Positions 8,353 through 17,116 of a stretch of 64,000 nt of DNA are shown here, one piece after another. The translations under genes and the position numbers were made by a program. Numbering within the stretch: the first letter of the stretch is position 1; every line of letters begins with the position of its first letter. This DNA is from DATJOJ01 sp035507035 (GTDB lineage Bacteria; Acidobacteriota; Terriglobia; Terriglobales; Acidobacteriaceae): positions 124,001 to 188,000 of the forward strand of contig DATJOJ010000065.1 in assembly GCA_035507035.1 (NCBI GenBank). Reading direction: 5' to 3'. Below the pieces are notes generated by a model that saw only the letters and a program-made list of their open reading frames with translations, had not been told where the DNA came from and ran no database searches.

Positions 8353-10239
8353 TTACTTCTTTGCCCCTTGCCCTTTGGGCCGCAGACTGAGCCCATTCAC
8401 CGTGCCATTCGCATTGTGTGCAGTTTGATGGCACATCAAGGTGCAGCTGTTGGCGGCGCGGTTGTAGGAGATTTGAAATGCTCCATTCGGGGCAACCACG
8501 TTGACATCAAAATTGACCAACCGCTGCCCGCTGATATTCGGATTGCTGGCTCCCATGCCATGCGCGGTATGGCACGTCGAGCAGGTGAACCCCGCATTGA
8601 TGTGCAGATAATGTTGGTTCCAGCTGGTGTTCTTCATGATCTGATTGGCCAGGTCATGGCATTTGCCGCACATCCCGTAGGGGCCATTCACGCTTAAATC
8701 CGGATTTGGATAAAGGTTCGTCACCAATTGTCCAGGCCCTGGCGATTGGCTAAATTCGTAGCGCCGCTCCAGGATGTGCGTCCACCTCGAACCATGCGGC
8801 CCATTTGGCCCGGTGCCGCCGAACTCACGATTGTCGTCGCTATTGTGGCAATCGGTGCAAAAGATCTGCGTGCCCGTGGTTCGACCCTTCGTGATGCCAT
8901 CAAGATTCAACATGTTCGCCAGCAAGCTGGGCTGCGGAAGCGGGCTGTTGCTGATGTGGGTCACGGGATGGCTGGAGGTCGACGTTGCCGCAAACTGCGG
9001 AATCACGTTGAGGGGATCACCCGCCGAAACCGCCCGCGCCGGAAGGTACCCGTAAATCGGTTTGATCTGCTTACCCGCGCTGGTTCCGTGACAACGCAAG
9101 CAATTCTCGTACTGATTCACCGCCGGATTAATCACACTCGTTCCATCAGTCGCGCTGATTCCAGCAATATTCTTCTGCGAAATCCGAATTACCGGCGGCA
9201 GTGGAAAAGTCCCTACTTGCTCCGAACCATGCGAGTTATGACAATCCACGCAGGTCGAGTGACGATTGTTGTTGAGCAGCGTGCTTTCGGCCGGGTCGTG
9301 AGGGTTCGTCGCGGTTGGAAACGGATGCCCAACCTTCGGCGCGGAAAATTCAGCGAACACGTTGGGGGCAGGCGGCGAGATGTTGCTGCCGCCATTGTGG
9401 CAAGCGATGCAATCTTGCTCATTCGCGCCGCGCAACAGTCTGGCGGGCCCGCTGGCATCATGCGGAGCATGGCAGGCAATGCACGCGTCCGCCGCCACCG
9501 TCGGATAACTTCCCACTCCAGCTTGCGGAGAAATCTTGTCGGTTGAGAGCGCGTGCGCGCTCGTCGCCCAACCCGCCAGCGGATTCACCTTCCCGCTCAT
9601 CTGCCGCGTAGGATCGTGACAGGCCAAGCACATCTGGCCCTTGGAGCTATCCCGCACCAGAAAATTCTGCGATAACTGGTCCTTCGCCTGCACGTGCGGA
9701 TCGTGGCACGACGTGCACTCGATATTTCCATTGATCAGTTTGACTGCTCCGGTCGGATCGTCCGTCTTCCCCTTGGACGCCAGCGACGCCACCAAATCGA
9801 TGTTGTCCTTGATTGGCAACACCAGGCTAAAGGGATGTGACGGCTGCATATTGCTACCAAACACGTCCGAGTTGTACATCGAACCGTGGGTGGTCACCTG
9901 CCCGTAAGCGACCGTGGCCCCGATCGCCACAGTCCCGTCGTGGCAGCTCAAGCAAAGGTTGCTGTCGTCTCCAAGCCTGGGCTGAGTGCCGCGGTTTTTC
10001 TCGGTATCGCTGGTGTAGACCGAATAGCTCTGCGTGGTCAGAGTCTGATTCCACAGGCCTTGATTCATTCCGGTGTGCGGGGCGTGGCAATAGGCGCAGA
10101 AATCCGGGCGCGCGCCTTGAATCGGCGATTTGCTCCCCGGACCTAAGTCGTGCATGCCGATGACGTCGCCCGTAACCTGAGCGAACGCCGCCCCCGTGGC
10201 CAGAATCGTCACGCACACCGCTACGATCGCGACCCTCAC
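8353..10239 (-). CDS. secreted multihaem cytochrome c (11 CXXCH plus one CX3CH)
   Basis: A 628-residue protein with a Sec signal peptide (residues 1-20) and doubled-CXXCH architecture. Eleven canonical sites are visible: CAYCH, CLSCH, CTSCH, CLACH, CIACH, CIACH, CVDCH, CLRCH, CTDCH, CGKCH and CSTCH. A twelfth C-terminal site is CTLMCH, with three residues between the cysteines. HDPH, HAPH and HNSH combinations after the sites supply likely axial histidines. The GTG start overlaps the stop of the upstream NHL gene in GTGA, so translation is probably coupled. It is the last gene of the operon that begins with the tetrahaem gene at 15189. The most likely role is as the periplasmic or surface multihaem partner of the beta-barrel; its location is inference. 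Confidence 0.92.
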   Translation of the reverse strand: MRVAIVAVCVTILATGAAFAQVTGDVIGMHDLGPGSKSPIQGARPDFCAYCHAPHTGMNQGLWNQTLTTQSYSVYTSDTEKNRGTQPRLGDDSNLCLSCHDGTVAIGATVAYGQVTTHGSMYNSDVFGSNMQPSHPFSLVLPIKDNIDLVASLASKGKTDDPTGAVKLINGNIECTSCHDPHVQAKDQLSQNFLVRDSSKGQMCLACHDPTRQMSGKVNPLAGWATSAHALSTDKISPQAGVGSYPTVAADACIACHAPHDASGPARLLRGANEQDCIACHNGGSNISPPAPNVFAEFSAPKVGHPFPTATNPHDPAESTLLNNNRHSTCVDCHNSHGSEQVGTFPLPPVIRISQKNIAGISATDGTSVINPAVNQYENCLRCHGTSAGKQIKPIYGYLPARAVSAGDPLNVIPQFAATSTSSHPVTHISNSPLPQPSLLANMLNLDGITKGRTTGTQIFCTDCHNSDDNREFGGTGPNGPHGSRWTHILERRYEFSQSPGPGQLVTNLYPNPDLSVNGPYGMCGKCHDLANQIMKNTSWNQHYLHINAGFTCSTCHTAHGMGASNPNISGQRLVNFDVNVVAPNGAFQISYNRAANSCTLMCHQTAHNANGTVNGLSLRPKGQGAKK

Positions 10240-11324
10240 ATTCCGTCCTTGCTCGATTTCTTCAAAGCGTAAAAGTGAAATATCTGGATCCGCCGGTTGA
10301 ACGAATCCACCACAAAAATCCGGTCGTCATGGTCGATGAACATTCCCGAGGGCAATTGAAACTGTCCCGGCTCGGTGCCTTTGCCGCCGAAGTAGTAGAG
10401 GAGCTCGCCCTGGCGATTGAATGCCTGCACCACGCTCCACAATCCATCCACCACATAGACATCGCCTTCGGAGTCGACCCCGACTGCTTTCGGGCGAAAC
10501 ACCGCACCGGTGCTGCTTCCCAGTTTCCCGATCGCGAAACGGAACGTCCCCGATCGTTCAAACACCTGTATGCGAAAGTTCATCGCATCGACCACGATCA
10601 GTTCTTCCCCATCCAGCCGCAGTTCCGTCGGGTAATTAAATTCTCCCGGGCCGTCGCCGTGCTTTCCGATCGTCTGCAGCACGCTGCCTTGCATATCAAG
10701 CACGAAAACCTGATCGCGCAGCGTGTCCGTCACATAAATTCTCTGCCGTGCCGAATCCACCGCAATTCCCGTCGGACGCTTGAAATATCCTTCGCCGCCC
10801 TTCAGGCTTCCGATCGCCCGCTGATACTTTCCCCCGCGATCGAAAACAAAAATCTTGCCGGTCTCCGAGTCCGTGACATAAATATTGTCCTGTGCGTCCA
10901 CCGCAACGCATTGCGGCGTGAGCATCGCGTCTTTACCTTTTTCTTTGCGTTCAATGAACTTGTACTTCTGCTCCGCCAGATCAAAAATGTGCACGCCCGA
11001 AACGCCCGGATCGGTCACAATCACCCGGCCCTTCGAATCGACCGCCACGCTGTACGGCCGCACCAATGTATGGAATTCCGGCTGCCCGGCGATCACGTCC
11101 AGCACTTTGCCCCAGAAGCTGCGCTTGGACTTGACCGCATACTCCGAGTCGAAGCTGCGCTCCCAGACGAGCTTGCGTCCTCCGGCCAGAGAAATCTCCG
11201 GCGCAGTCACCGTCGTCTGCCCAGGTTTTTTTGTTGCCCAGGCCGGGATCAGCAGCCATGCGAGTAACGCGAAGCCCACCGCGATGCTGCGAGGTCGCCG
11301 CCTGCTTAGAAGAAGTTGAACCAC
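10236..11324 (-). CDS. secreted NHL-repeat beta-propeller protein
   Basis: A 362-residue protein with an N-terminal signal segment (arginine-rich start, hydrophobic 13-29, cut near PAWA). At least five NHL units follow, with cores such as PYSVAVDSKGRVIVTD, PQCVAVDAQDNIYVTD, PTGIAVDSARQRIYVTD and PKAVGVDSEGDVYVVD, spaced about 45 residues apart, enough for a six-bladed propeller. NHL propellers bind partner proteins or cofactors and have no fixed catalytic site. The GTG start lies inside the end of the beta-barrel gene (19-base overlap), and its stop overlaps the start of the 12-haem gene. This tight coupling argues that the three products act together in the envelope. Confidence 0.9.
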   Translation of the reverse strand: MVQLLLSRRRPRSIAVGFALLAWLLIPAWATKKPGQTTVTAPEISLAGGRKLVWERSFDSEYAVKSKRSFWGKVLDVIAGQPEFHTLVRPYSVAVDSKGRVIVTDPGVSGVHIFDLAEQKYKFIERKEKGKDAMLTPQCVAVDAQDNIYVTDSETGKIFVFDRGGKYQRAIGSLKGGEGYFKRPTGIAVDSARQRIYVTDTLRDQVFVLDMQGSVLQTIGKHGDGPGEFNYPTELRLDGEELIVVDAMNFRIQVFERSGTFRFAIGKLGSSTGAVFRPKAVGVDSEGDVYVVDGLWSVVQAFNRQGELLYYFGGKGTEPGQFQLPSGMFIDHDDRIFVVDSFNRRIQIFHFYALKKSSKDGM

Positions 11325-13138
11325 CGCGACACTCCAACGTAAAACGAGGATACCATCTGGGGTGGCGTGCCAGATAAGCTGAATCCCTGATCCAAGCGGG
11401 CGAAACCGCCGGTGAAATACATCTTGCGGAACTGATACTGGATCAGCGCGTTGAACTGTCCGTTGTTGTTCCAGGAGGCCAGAGAGTTGCTGAACGTATT
11501 GTTGCTCGCTTTCGAGTAAGCTGCCGCCATGGTCAGCTTTTTTGCCGGATTGCTGCCCAGCCCGAACGAATAGCTGTGTCCGCCGTAAAGGATCAGATCG
11601 CTCAACGGCAGAATCGGTTGTGGGATCGGCACCGGCACGAGGCCACCCGCCGTTTCGAGGGCATTTCCGCTTGCCTTCGAGTAGCCGCCAGTCAAAGTGA
11701 TCCAGCGGGAATAACCGAAACTGGCATTGTAGTTCTCGCTGCGGCTGTCGGTTCCTGGTTCGCTGGTGATTCCTGTTCGCCCACCGCCCGCGCCCGCACT
11801 GAAGGTTAATCTTCCCCAGCGCCGTCGCACGCTCCCCGAATAGTTATAAAAAGAATTGGTGTAGCTGATCAGCAAGGTCTGCACGTTCTGTGCATAACTG
11901 AACGATCCCGATACTCCCCAACCCAGGATGTGCCGCGTGTAGTTGACCGTTCCCGAAAAACCCAATGCGCTGGCATTGCTGTTATCCACAGTGTTTTCTG
12001 AAACCGTTCCGGCCGCGTTGAAAGTGCCTCCCAGCAGCCCATGCCCGTAGCTGGCGCTTCCCCCGTAAGAGTTTCCTCCGTAGTTCGTCCCCAGAAAATA
12101 CTGCGTGCGCCGCTCCGCGAACACCGAGGTCTGCAAGTTCGGCAGAAACGAGTAACTCACCGTGCCCATGTAATCCATGGAGTGCGATTCCTGGTTGCCG
12201 TTGGCGCCGGGAATGATTCCGCCGGCATTAATCACCGATTGGTAGAGCTGCCCTTCCAGATTGTCCGAGTAATCTGCCGTAAACGAAACGTGTAACTTGT
12301 CGGTTGGTTGCACCATTGCCATGGTATTGATCGTATCGATGGTGGCGTTGTAGTTCTCGCCCGTGTAGTCACTGCCAATGTCTGCCCGGTTCACGCCCGC
12401 CGACCACATGCCGCGCAGCGGAAGCCTGTGTCCCACGTTGAATCCATAGTCGCTGCTATCCGAATGGATTTCCGTTGCCTGCTGCAGGTCGGCCACCTGC
12501 GGAATCAGCGAATTGCCGACGCCGGTCGAGTAGAACGCCGCTAAATTAAAGCCCGCCAGAGTGTATGCCGAGTGAATGTTGAAGGAGCGGGACGACGAAT
12601 TCCCCTGGTCGTTGCTTCCGTATACTGTGTATTCGTTGCTCCCTTGCTGGAAGCCTACCGAGACGCTGGGGGCATCGGGAAGCATTTCACTCCAGTTGAC
12701 GCTGAACGTGTCGCTATCTCCCTTGGTTGTGAAATTGGAGATTCCCGGAATCCCGTAATTGCCTTCGCTGTTGTAAGCCTTGGCATAACTGATGGAGCCG
12801 GGAAAGTGGCTTCCGCCGAAGATTTGGCTGGTGAAGTTCACTCCGCTGGCATCGGAAATCGACTGAAAATCGGAATTTGCGCGCGATTGGTTCAGGTAAG
12901 GCGAGGCAGTAAAGGAGATGAAATTCGGATTGTAATAGTACCCGGAAAAGTTCCCGTTCCCTCCGACCGTCCAACTATGGTCTGAGTTCATCAGATTTCC
13001 GTAGGTATCGGTGTATCCGGCTGAGACGATGCCGTTCAGGTTGGTGCTGAAATCGCCAAACTGGACCTGTGCCGCAGCAGGCAGTGCCAGCAGCAGCCCC
13101 GCTAATGCATACCACGCGACTCGGAAAAAACGTGCCAC
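11306..13138 (-). CDS. outer-membrane beta-barrel of a cytochrome conduit (putative)
   Basis: A 610-residue protein with a signal peptide (residues 1-23, cut after PAAA). The mature part is rich in Tyr, Asn, Ser and Gly and is built almost entirely of alternating amphipathic strands. It ends in VSRWFNFF, a terminal aromatic of the kind that targets barrels to the outer membrane. No plug, POTRA or lipobox was seen. Position between a prolyl isomerase and NHL/multihaem genes suggests the porin part of a porin-cytochrome conduit or the outer-membrane exporter of a secreted cytochrome. Strand number is not counted here, and sequence alone does not decide between conduit and exporter. Start is GTG at 13138. 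Confidence 0.8.
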   Translation of the reverse strand: MARFFRVAWYALAGLLLALPAAAQVQFGDFSTNLNGIVSAGYTDTYGNLMNSDHSWTVGGNGNFSGYYYNPNFISFTASPYLNQSRANSDFQSISDASGVNFTSQIFGGSHFPGSISYAKAYNSEGNYGIPGISNFTTKGDSDTFSVNWSEMLPDAPSVSVGFQQGSNEYTVYGSNDQGNSSSRSFNIHSAYTLAGFNLAAFYSTGVGNSLIPQVADLQQATEIHSDSSDYGFNVGHRLPLRGMWSAGVNRADIGSDYTGENYNATIDTINTMAMVQPTDKLHVSFTADYSDNLEGQLYQSVINAGGIIPGANGNQESHSMDYMGTVSYSFLPNLQTSVFAERRTQYFLGTNYGGNSYGGSASYGHGLLGGTFNAAGTVSENTVDNSNASALGFSGTVNYTRHILGWGVSGSFSYAQNVQTLLISYTNSFYNYSGSVRRRWGRLTFSAGAGGGRTGITSEPGTDSRSENYNASFGYSRWITLTGGYSKASGNALETAGGLVPVPIPQPILPLSDLILYGGHSYSFGLGSNPAKKLTMAAAYSKASNNTFSNSLASWNNNGQFNALIQYQFRKMYFTGGFARLDQGFSLSGTPPQMVSSFYVGVSRWFNFF

Positions 13139-13194
13139 ATTCTGCCATCCTGAGAGCCCTTACACTTTCAAAGCGCTCTCGATCTTTTCGGCGC

Positions 13195-13232
13195 CCCAGG
13201 TCCACCCCTGGTCCTTTGAGCGCTGACCTGGG
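13195..13232 (-). other. intercistronic hairpin between isomerase and barrel genes
   Basis: CCCAGGTC at 13195-13202 pairs with GACCTGGG at 13225-13232, and a nested alternative CCAGG/CCTGG uses 13196-13211. It lies directly after the isomerase stop and 57 bases before the barrel start. It could protect or process the mRNA; it lacks a T tract on either strand. Confidence 0.35.
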
Positions 13233-13233
13233 T

Positions 13234-14253
13234 CTAAAGCTCTTCGACCTTCGCGTTCTTCATCAGCCTCTTATCCAATGCCGAGCGAAGCTGATTGGTC
13301 TTCTGCTGTTGCAACTCTTTTTCTACTTGCGCCTTCACGTCCTGAAACTTCTGTTTGCCCGCCGGCGTATGCGCGTTTAACCTTACGACGGTGTAGGCCT
13401 GCTCGATCTGGATCAGATTGCTGACATCGCCCGGCTTCATCGCCAGCAGTGCGGTCACCACTTGCGGTGCTAACTGCTCGCGGCGAACCGGCTTGTGCTG
13501 GCCCATCATCACGCGATAATCGTCGTCCGAGATCTTCTCCGCCAGCATTCCAAACTCTTCATCCGTCTTCGTGGCCTTGGCTTGTTTCAGCGCATCCTGC
13601 GCGCGTTTAGCCGCCTCTTTCAGTTGCTGGGGCGTCGCTTTTTCAGGAGGGAGAATGGAAATGGTCTGAAAAGTGAATGACTCCGGAACTTGGAAGCGGA
13701 CTGGATTCTTGTCGTAGAAAGCTCTGGCCTCGACCGCAGAAATTGCTGACTTGCTATCGATCTCTGATTTGAGCAACGCCTCGATCAGCAGCGAGCGCTC
13801 GATCTTGCTCCGCAATAACTTCTGCGAGCCATGAAATTCGCTCTGCAGCAGCAAGTTATATTCCTGGGGCGTATCAAATTGCTTCCGGAAATCGGTTTCG
13901 GCGCGCTGCAATTTGGCTGGGGGCACCGTCATCTTCCGGCGCTGCGCTTCCTGATACACGAGCTCTTCGAAGATGATCATCTTCATGGCGCCGTTGCGAA
14001 TCTGCGGCTCCATCTCTTTCGGAATCGCGCCGCCATGTTGGCGGGCGTAAGGAAATATCGAATATTCTTCGCGCAACAGATCGGTTTCGGTCAGCACCGT
14101 GCCATTCACCTTCGCGACCGGCCGGTTTTGCAGTTGGGCTGTCTGGGAGGGTCGTTGTATGGAGCCGGTAGAGGCATGCGAAGCCACGAGCTGTGCTGCC
14201 ATCGTTCCGCTGATTGCCAGGATCCCCACTCCGATTGCGACTGTCCGCTTCAT
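13234..14253 (-). CDS. periplasmic SurA/PpiC-like peptidyl-prolyl isomerase
   Basis: A 339-residue exported protein (signal segment 1-24). The N-terminal part matches the SurA/PpiD chaperone module: AKVNGTVLTETDLL, then long helices. A parvulin-like domain covers about 190-320, with FTFQTISILPP at its start and LAPQVVTALLAMKPGDVSNLIQIEQAYTVVRL at its end. Lysine-rich helices close the protein. GAGGAG lies six bases before the ATG. The gene is placed between the tetrahaem cytochrome and the beta-barrel, so a dedicated chaperone for folding one of these envelope clients is the natural reading; prolyl isomerases also accompany cytochrome-filament genes in Geobacter. The parvulin active-site residues are not clear enough to assert activity. 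Confidence 0.85.
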   Translation of the reverse strand: MKRTVAIGVGILAISGTMAAQLVASHASTGSIQRPSQTAQLQNRPVAKVNGTVLTETDLLREEYSIFPYARQHGGAIPKEMEPQIRNGAMKMIIFEELVYQEAQRRKMTVPPAKLQRAETDFRKQFDTPQEYNLLLQSEFHGSQKLLRSKIERSLLIEALLKSEIDSKSAISAVEARAFYDKNPVRFQVPESFTFQTISILPPEKATPQQLKEAAKRAQDALKQAKATKTDEEFGMLAEKISDDDYRVMMGQHKPVRREQLAPQVVTALLAMKPGDVSNLIQIEQAYTVVRLNAHTPAGKQKFQDVKAQVEKELQQQKTNQLRSALDKRLMKNAKVEEL

Positions 14254-14280
14254 ATCAATCTCCTCACCCCGTGGAAGAAC

Positions 14281-14308
14281 CCAAGGGGGAGAGTGATCTC
14301 CCCCTCGG
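14281..14308 (-). terminator. hairpin after the second tetrahaem cytochrome gene
   Basis: CCAAGGGGGAGA and TCTCCCCCTCGG form a stem with loop GTGA, 11 bases past the cytochrome stop and before the isomerase gene. The core is the same as the terminator of paralogue 1. With a weak T tract (GGTTCTTCC on the minus strand) it may act as a partial terminator giving more cytochrome than downstream mRNA. Confidence 0.55.
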
Positions 14309-14319
14309 AGTAACTGCAG

Positions 14320-15189
14320 TTAGAATGTGGTCGGAATGGTGTAGCTGCCATTCGACTCGTTGGCTTCGCCACCGTGGCAGGAACGGCAGAATTGCGCGGT
14401 CTGGTTCGAGCCGGAGGTGCCGCTAGCCGGGTTATACGGTGCACGAACGAAGAACATCGTGTCGTAGAAGCCGGAGGGCAAACCGGAGTTCGCTCCATTG
14501 GTCACTTTCACGATGTTCATGATGTGCTGGTTGTGGCAGCTGGTGCAGGTCACAACCGCGGTGTTGTTGTAAGCGGTCAGACTGACAAACCATCCATAGT
14601 TCTTCACGAACTGGCTGGAGTTGGCACCGTTCATCGAGATGACACCATTGGTCTCGGTGCAGTCCCAGTTCCACGCGCCGCCGCAAGATACCGTGGCGTT
14701 CAAGCCCACCGGGTGATCGTTGAGGTAGTTGCCGGTTGTCGATCCGTCGTTGCCGAGCAGGGTCGGGACGGTGTTGTACTTTCCGTAGGTTCCGGGCAGG
14801 GTCTCATAAACCGCGTTCTTCATCATGGCGCCCTGCGCCCAGTTGCCGTCATGGCAGCTCAAGCAGGTAATCAGCCCAAGAACGTCAGGAGCGGTGCCGG
14901 ACAGGCTGGTGGGCAGACTCTCGGTGTAGCTTCCGCCGCCCGTCTGGATAGTCTTTCCGTACAAGCTAGCTACGTCCTGGCCCCACAGAGCCACGTTGCC
15001 GGCAGTGGGGTCATTCGTCTTCGCAGCGCCGTTGCCGTATGCGCCGCTGTGTGGGGCGTGGCAGGCAGCGCAGCCACGGCCGTAGTTGAGGTGAGCACCG
15101 AGGACGTCAGAACTCGGGCTGCCGATCTGGGCCGCCGCAAATCCAGCGATCGCCAGAATCATCAGGGTGACTAAGATAGTTCTTTTCAT
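14320..15189 (-). CDS. secreted tetrahaem c-type cytochrome (paralogue 2), first gene of the conduit operon
   Basis: The ATG at 15189 is fixed by AGGAGG nine bases upstream and by the signal peptide that follows (MKRTILVTLMILAIAGFAAA). The frame stays open for another 107 codons upstream, but that extension is not protein-like. The product is 289 residues, the same length as paralogue 1, with haem sites CAACH, CLSCH, CTSCH and CRSCH, the same NDHPVGLNA motif and the same CGG...DC pair. A short, exported tetrahaem protein at the head of an operon with an isomerase, barrel and propeller recalls OmcE/OmcS-type loci of Geobacter, whose cytochromes polymerise. Homology to those proteins is not shown here; the filament idea is inference. 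Confidence 0.93.
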   Translation of the reverse strand: MKRTILVTLMILAIAGFAAAQIGSPSSDVLGAHLNYGRGCAACHAPHSGAYGNGAAKTNDPTAGNVALWGQDVASLYGKTIQTGGGSYTESLPTSLSGTAPDVLGLITCLSCHDGNWAQGAMMKNAVYETLPGTYGKYNTVPTLLGNDGSTTGNYLNDHPVGLNATVSCGGAWNWDCTETNGVISMNGANSSQFVKNYGWFVSLTAYNNTAVVTCTSCHNQHIMNIVKVTNGANSGLPSGFYDTMFFVRAPYNPASGTSGSNQTAQFCRSCHGGEANESNGSYTIPTTF

Positions 15190-15704
15190 TGAATGAAGCC
15201 TCCTATTTATGTGTTGCAACACATCACATCTACTGCGGTCTTTCGTTACTGCACCGAAGTGCAAGGTCGACCTTTTACCGGTTGTTGTCACTTCAGTTTT
15301 CAAACGGGTGTCATGCCCCGGCGCGTCCTTGCGAACCGCCGAAGCCGGAATATCGTGGCGAATGAATGCCGGGAGGAAACTTGGTTCATCTTGCGAGAAG
15401 GCCTCGCGCTCCCAAGTGGAACCGCACGTACCGCATTGGAACCCTTCCCAAAGTGCCACTGAGGAGTTATTCCTCGGTGATCTCGCGGTTTGTGTCGTGT
15501 TATTCATCACTTGGGACTCACCCCATTTACAAGGTGATTTTCGCGCTAAGGGACATGTCCTTTATGTGCTTATCCGCACCGACGCATGTGATGGAGATCA
15601 CAACAGGATGTGGCGCAAAATCTGGCACTTGCGGGCCATTGCCAAAAACTCTCTGCCGAGGCTTTACACGAATCACACCCGATGAAGAGAAAGCATCAGT
15701 CCGG
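15190..15704 (-). promoter_or_regulatory. long upstream region of the conduit operon
   Basis: No coding sequence was seen between the tetrahaem start and the dispersed repeat. If the promoter is near the Crp-like site at 15587, the leader is nearly 400 bases. It contains a nine-pair hairpin at 15457-15479 (CACTGAGGA and TCCTCGGTG around GTTAT). The SD AGGAGG is at the promoter-distal end, near 15200. Confidence 0.5.
15587..15602. promoter_or_regulatory. Crp/Fnr-type operator (copy 3)
   Basis: TGTGATGGAGATCACA is the exact reverse complement of copy 2 (6771). It lies 398 bases upstream of the tetrahaem start, the only plausible downstream operon on the minus strand. Confidence 0.65.
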
Positions 15705-15828
15705 GTAAATCCGTGGCTGGGTTTGGGGTCAATCAATATCCACGGCGAAGCTTTAGGCTTTAGAAGGGCTTATATCGGTGTTCATCCGCGGCGATCCGCA
15801 GCGAAAGGTTTTCTAGATCTGCGGCGAA
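15705..15828. repeat. dispersed intergenic repeat, family 1 (copy A)
   Basis: Three words occur here in the order GTAAATCCGTGGC, GTTCATCCGCG and ATCTGCGGCGAA. Copy B at 30.6 kb has the same order and copy C at 50.0 kb carries it inverted. It fills the gap between the end of the NHL gene and the conduit operon promoter. Confidence 0.6.
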
Positions 15829-15839
15829 GTTTTTGACCC

Positions 15840-17114
15840 TTAATGCGAAGCCGGGGTTGCCGGCGCCGGGGTGGCGGCCGCCGCCTTGCGTTGGTCGGCC
15901 GCTTTCTGTAACTGTTCTTCCTTCTTGGCTTTCTCCGCCGCCGCTTCCGCGTCAGTGATGTAACGGAACATCTGCATCCGGCCAGGATATTGCTCGGTAG
16001 TGAACACGCGGTTCTGCTTATCGATGGCCACGCCCACCAGCGCCTTGAATTGCCCCGGCAGATTCCCATGCCCATAGCCGATATAGGTCAGCAATTGGCC
16101 TTCCCGATTGAACACTTGCAGCCGGTCCTGCACCTCGTCCGCCACCCAGATGTGCCCGTCACTATCGACCGCAATGCCTTTCGGCCGCGCGAAATATCCG
16201 GGGCCGTCGCCGTTTTTGCCAAACGTGCTGATGAAATTTCCATCAGCATCGAAGATTTCCACCCGGTCATTCATGGTGTCGGTCACGTAAACATTGCCGT
16301 CTTTATCTACGGCTACACCTTGAGGTCCGCCAAAGTCTCCGGGTGTGGTCAGGTAGTGGTTCTTGCCACCGGTTCCGATCCGGCGCAATAGTTTGAGCGT
16401 GTCGGCGTCATAAACGATAACCTGGTCCTGCTGTGTATCCGCGACATAGAGAAATCGATTTTCCGTGTCAATCGCGAGGCCCACAGGGTCGACCAACCCC
16501 TCGGTGATCTGGTTTTCGACCTCGTGCTTGGCATTGAAGATCATGATGCGTTTCATTTTTCCATCGGAGACAAACAGCCGATCGCTATCATCGATCGCCA
16601 AGCCATTGACCAAGCCGAAGTGCGCCTCAATCCCATTGCGGATCATCTGCGTCTCGCGCGTCTCAGTATTAAAGATAAAAACCGCTCCGACGCGTTGATC
16701 CGCCACATACGCCTGGCCCTTGGAGTCGACGGCCACGCCGTACGGCCCAATCAGTTGGAAAGGAAATGTCTTGGGATTGAACTTGTCCTCCTGCGGTTTG
16801 GAGCCCGCGAGCCGATCCATCCAGCCTTGTTTTACCTTTTTTGTTTGGGCGGGAGTGTAGTCGATTTTTTGTCCGGCAAAGTAATCCATCCAGCGCACCC
16901 TCGCGATGTTGGGCGGGCTCGGCCACACCAGCGTCGTCGGATCGAAAGCAAACTTACGCGGCCCCGTCTGCTCGGCTTGCGTGGCGGTGTCGTCCTTCTT
17001 TTTTTTCTTGTCCGCGTTGGCCGGCAGAGGCGAGAGCAGACTCACGGCCAGCGGAAGGATCATCAGAGCCAGCAACTTATGATTACGCATCGAATTGTGC
17101 GAGTGGCGATGCAT
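15840..17114 (-). CDS. secreted NHL-repeat beta-propeller protein with Ala/Lys-rich tail
   Basis: A 424-residue protein: signal peptide (about 9-34, after a His-rich start), a Lys-rich linker KKKKKDD, then NHL units from about residue 115 with cores such as PYGVAVDSKGQAYVAD, VNGLAIDDSDRLFVSD, PVGLAIDTENRFLYVAD, PQGVAVDKDGNVYVTD and PKGIAVDSDGHIWVAD. The last 40 residues are a charged helix followed by an Ala/Pro-rich end. GGAGAG lies five bases before the ATG. The gene begins two bases after the stop of the 16-haem gene, so the two form an operon. The parallel pairing of NHL propeller with multihaem cytochrome in both neighbouring operons suggests direct contact of the products. Function is otherwise unknown. 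Confidence 0.88.
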   Translation of the reverse strand: MHRHSHNSMRNHKLLALMILPLAVSLLSPLPANADKKKKKDDTATQAEQTGPRKFAFDPTTLVWPSPPNIARVRWMDYFAGQKIDYTPAQTKKVKQGWMDRLAGSKPQEDKFNPKTFPFQLIGPYGVAVDSKGQAYVADQRVGAVFIFNTETRETQMIRNGIEAHFGLVNGLAIDDSDRLFVSDGKMKRIMIFNAKHEVENQITEGLVDPVGLAIDTENRFLYVADTQQDQVIVYDADTLKLLRRIGTGGKNHYLTTPGDFGGPQGVAVDKDGNVYVTDTMNDRVEIFDADGNFISTFGKNGDGPGYFARPKGIAVDSDGHIWVADEVQDRLQVFNREGQLLTYIGYGHGNLPGQFKALVGVAIDKQNRVFTTEQYPGRMQMFRYITDAEAAAEKAKKEEQLQKAADQRKAAAATPAPATPASH

Positions 17115-17116
17115 GG

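Noticed and set aside
15190..15510. A 107-residue N-terminal extension of the second tetrahaem cytochrome
   Set aside because: A perfect SD and signal peptide define the start at 15189, and the paralogue has exactly the same length without the extension.
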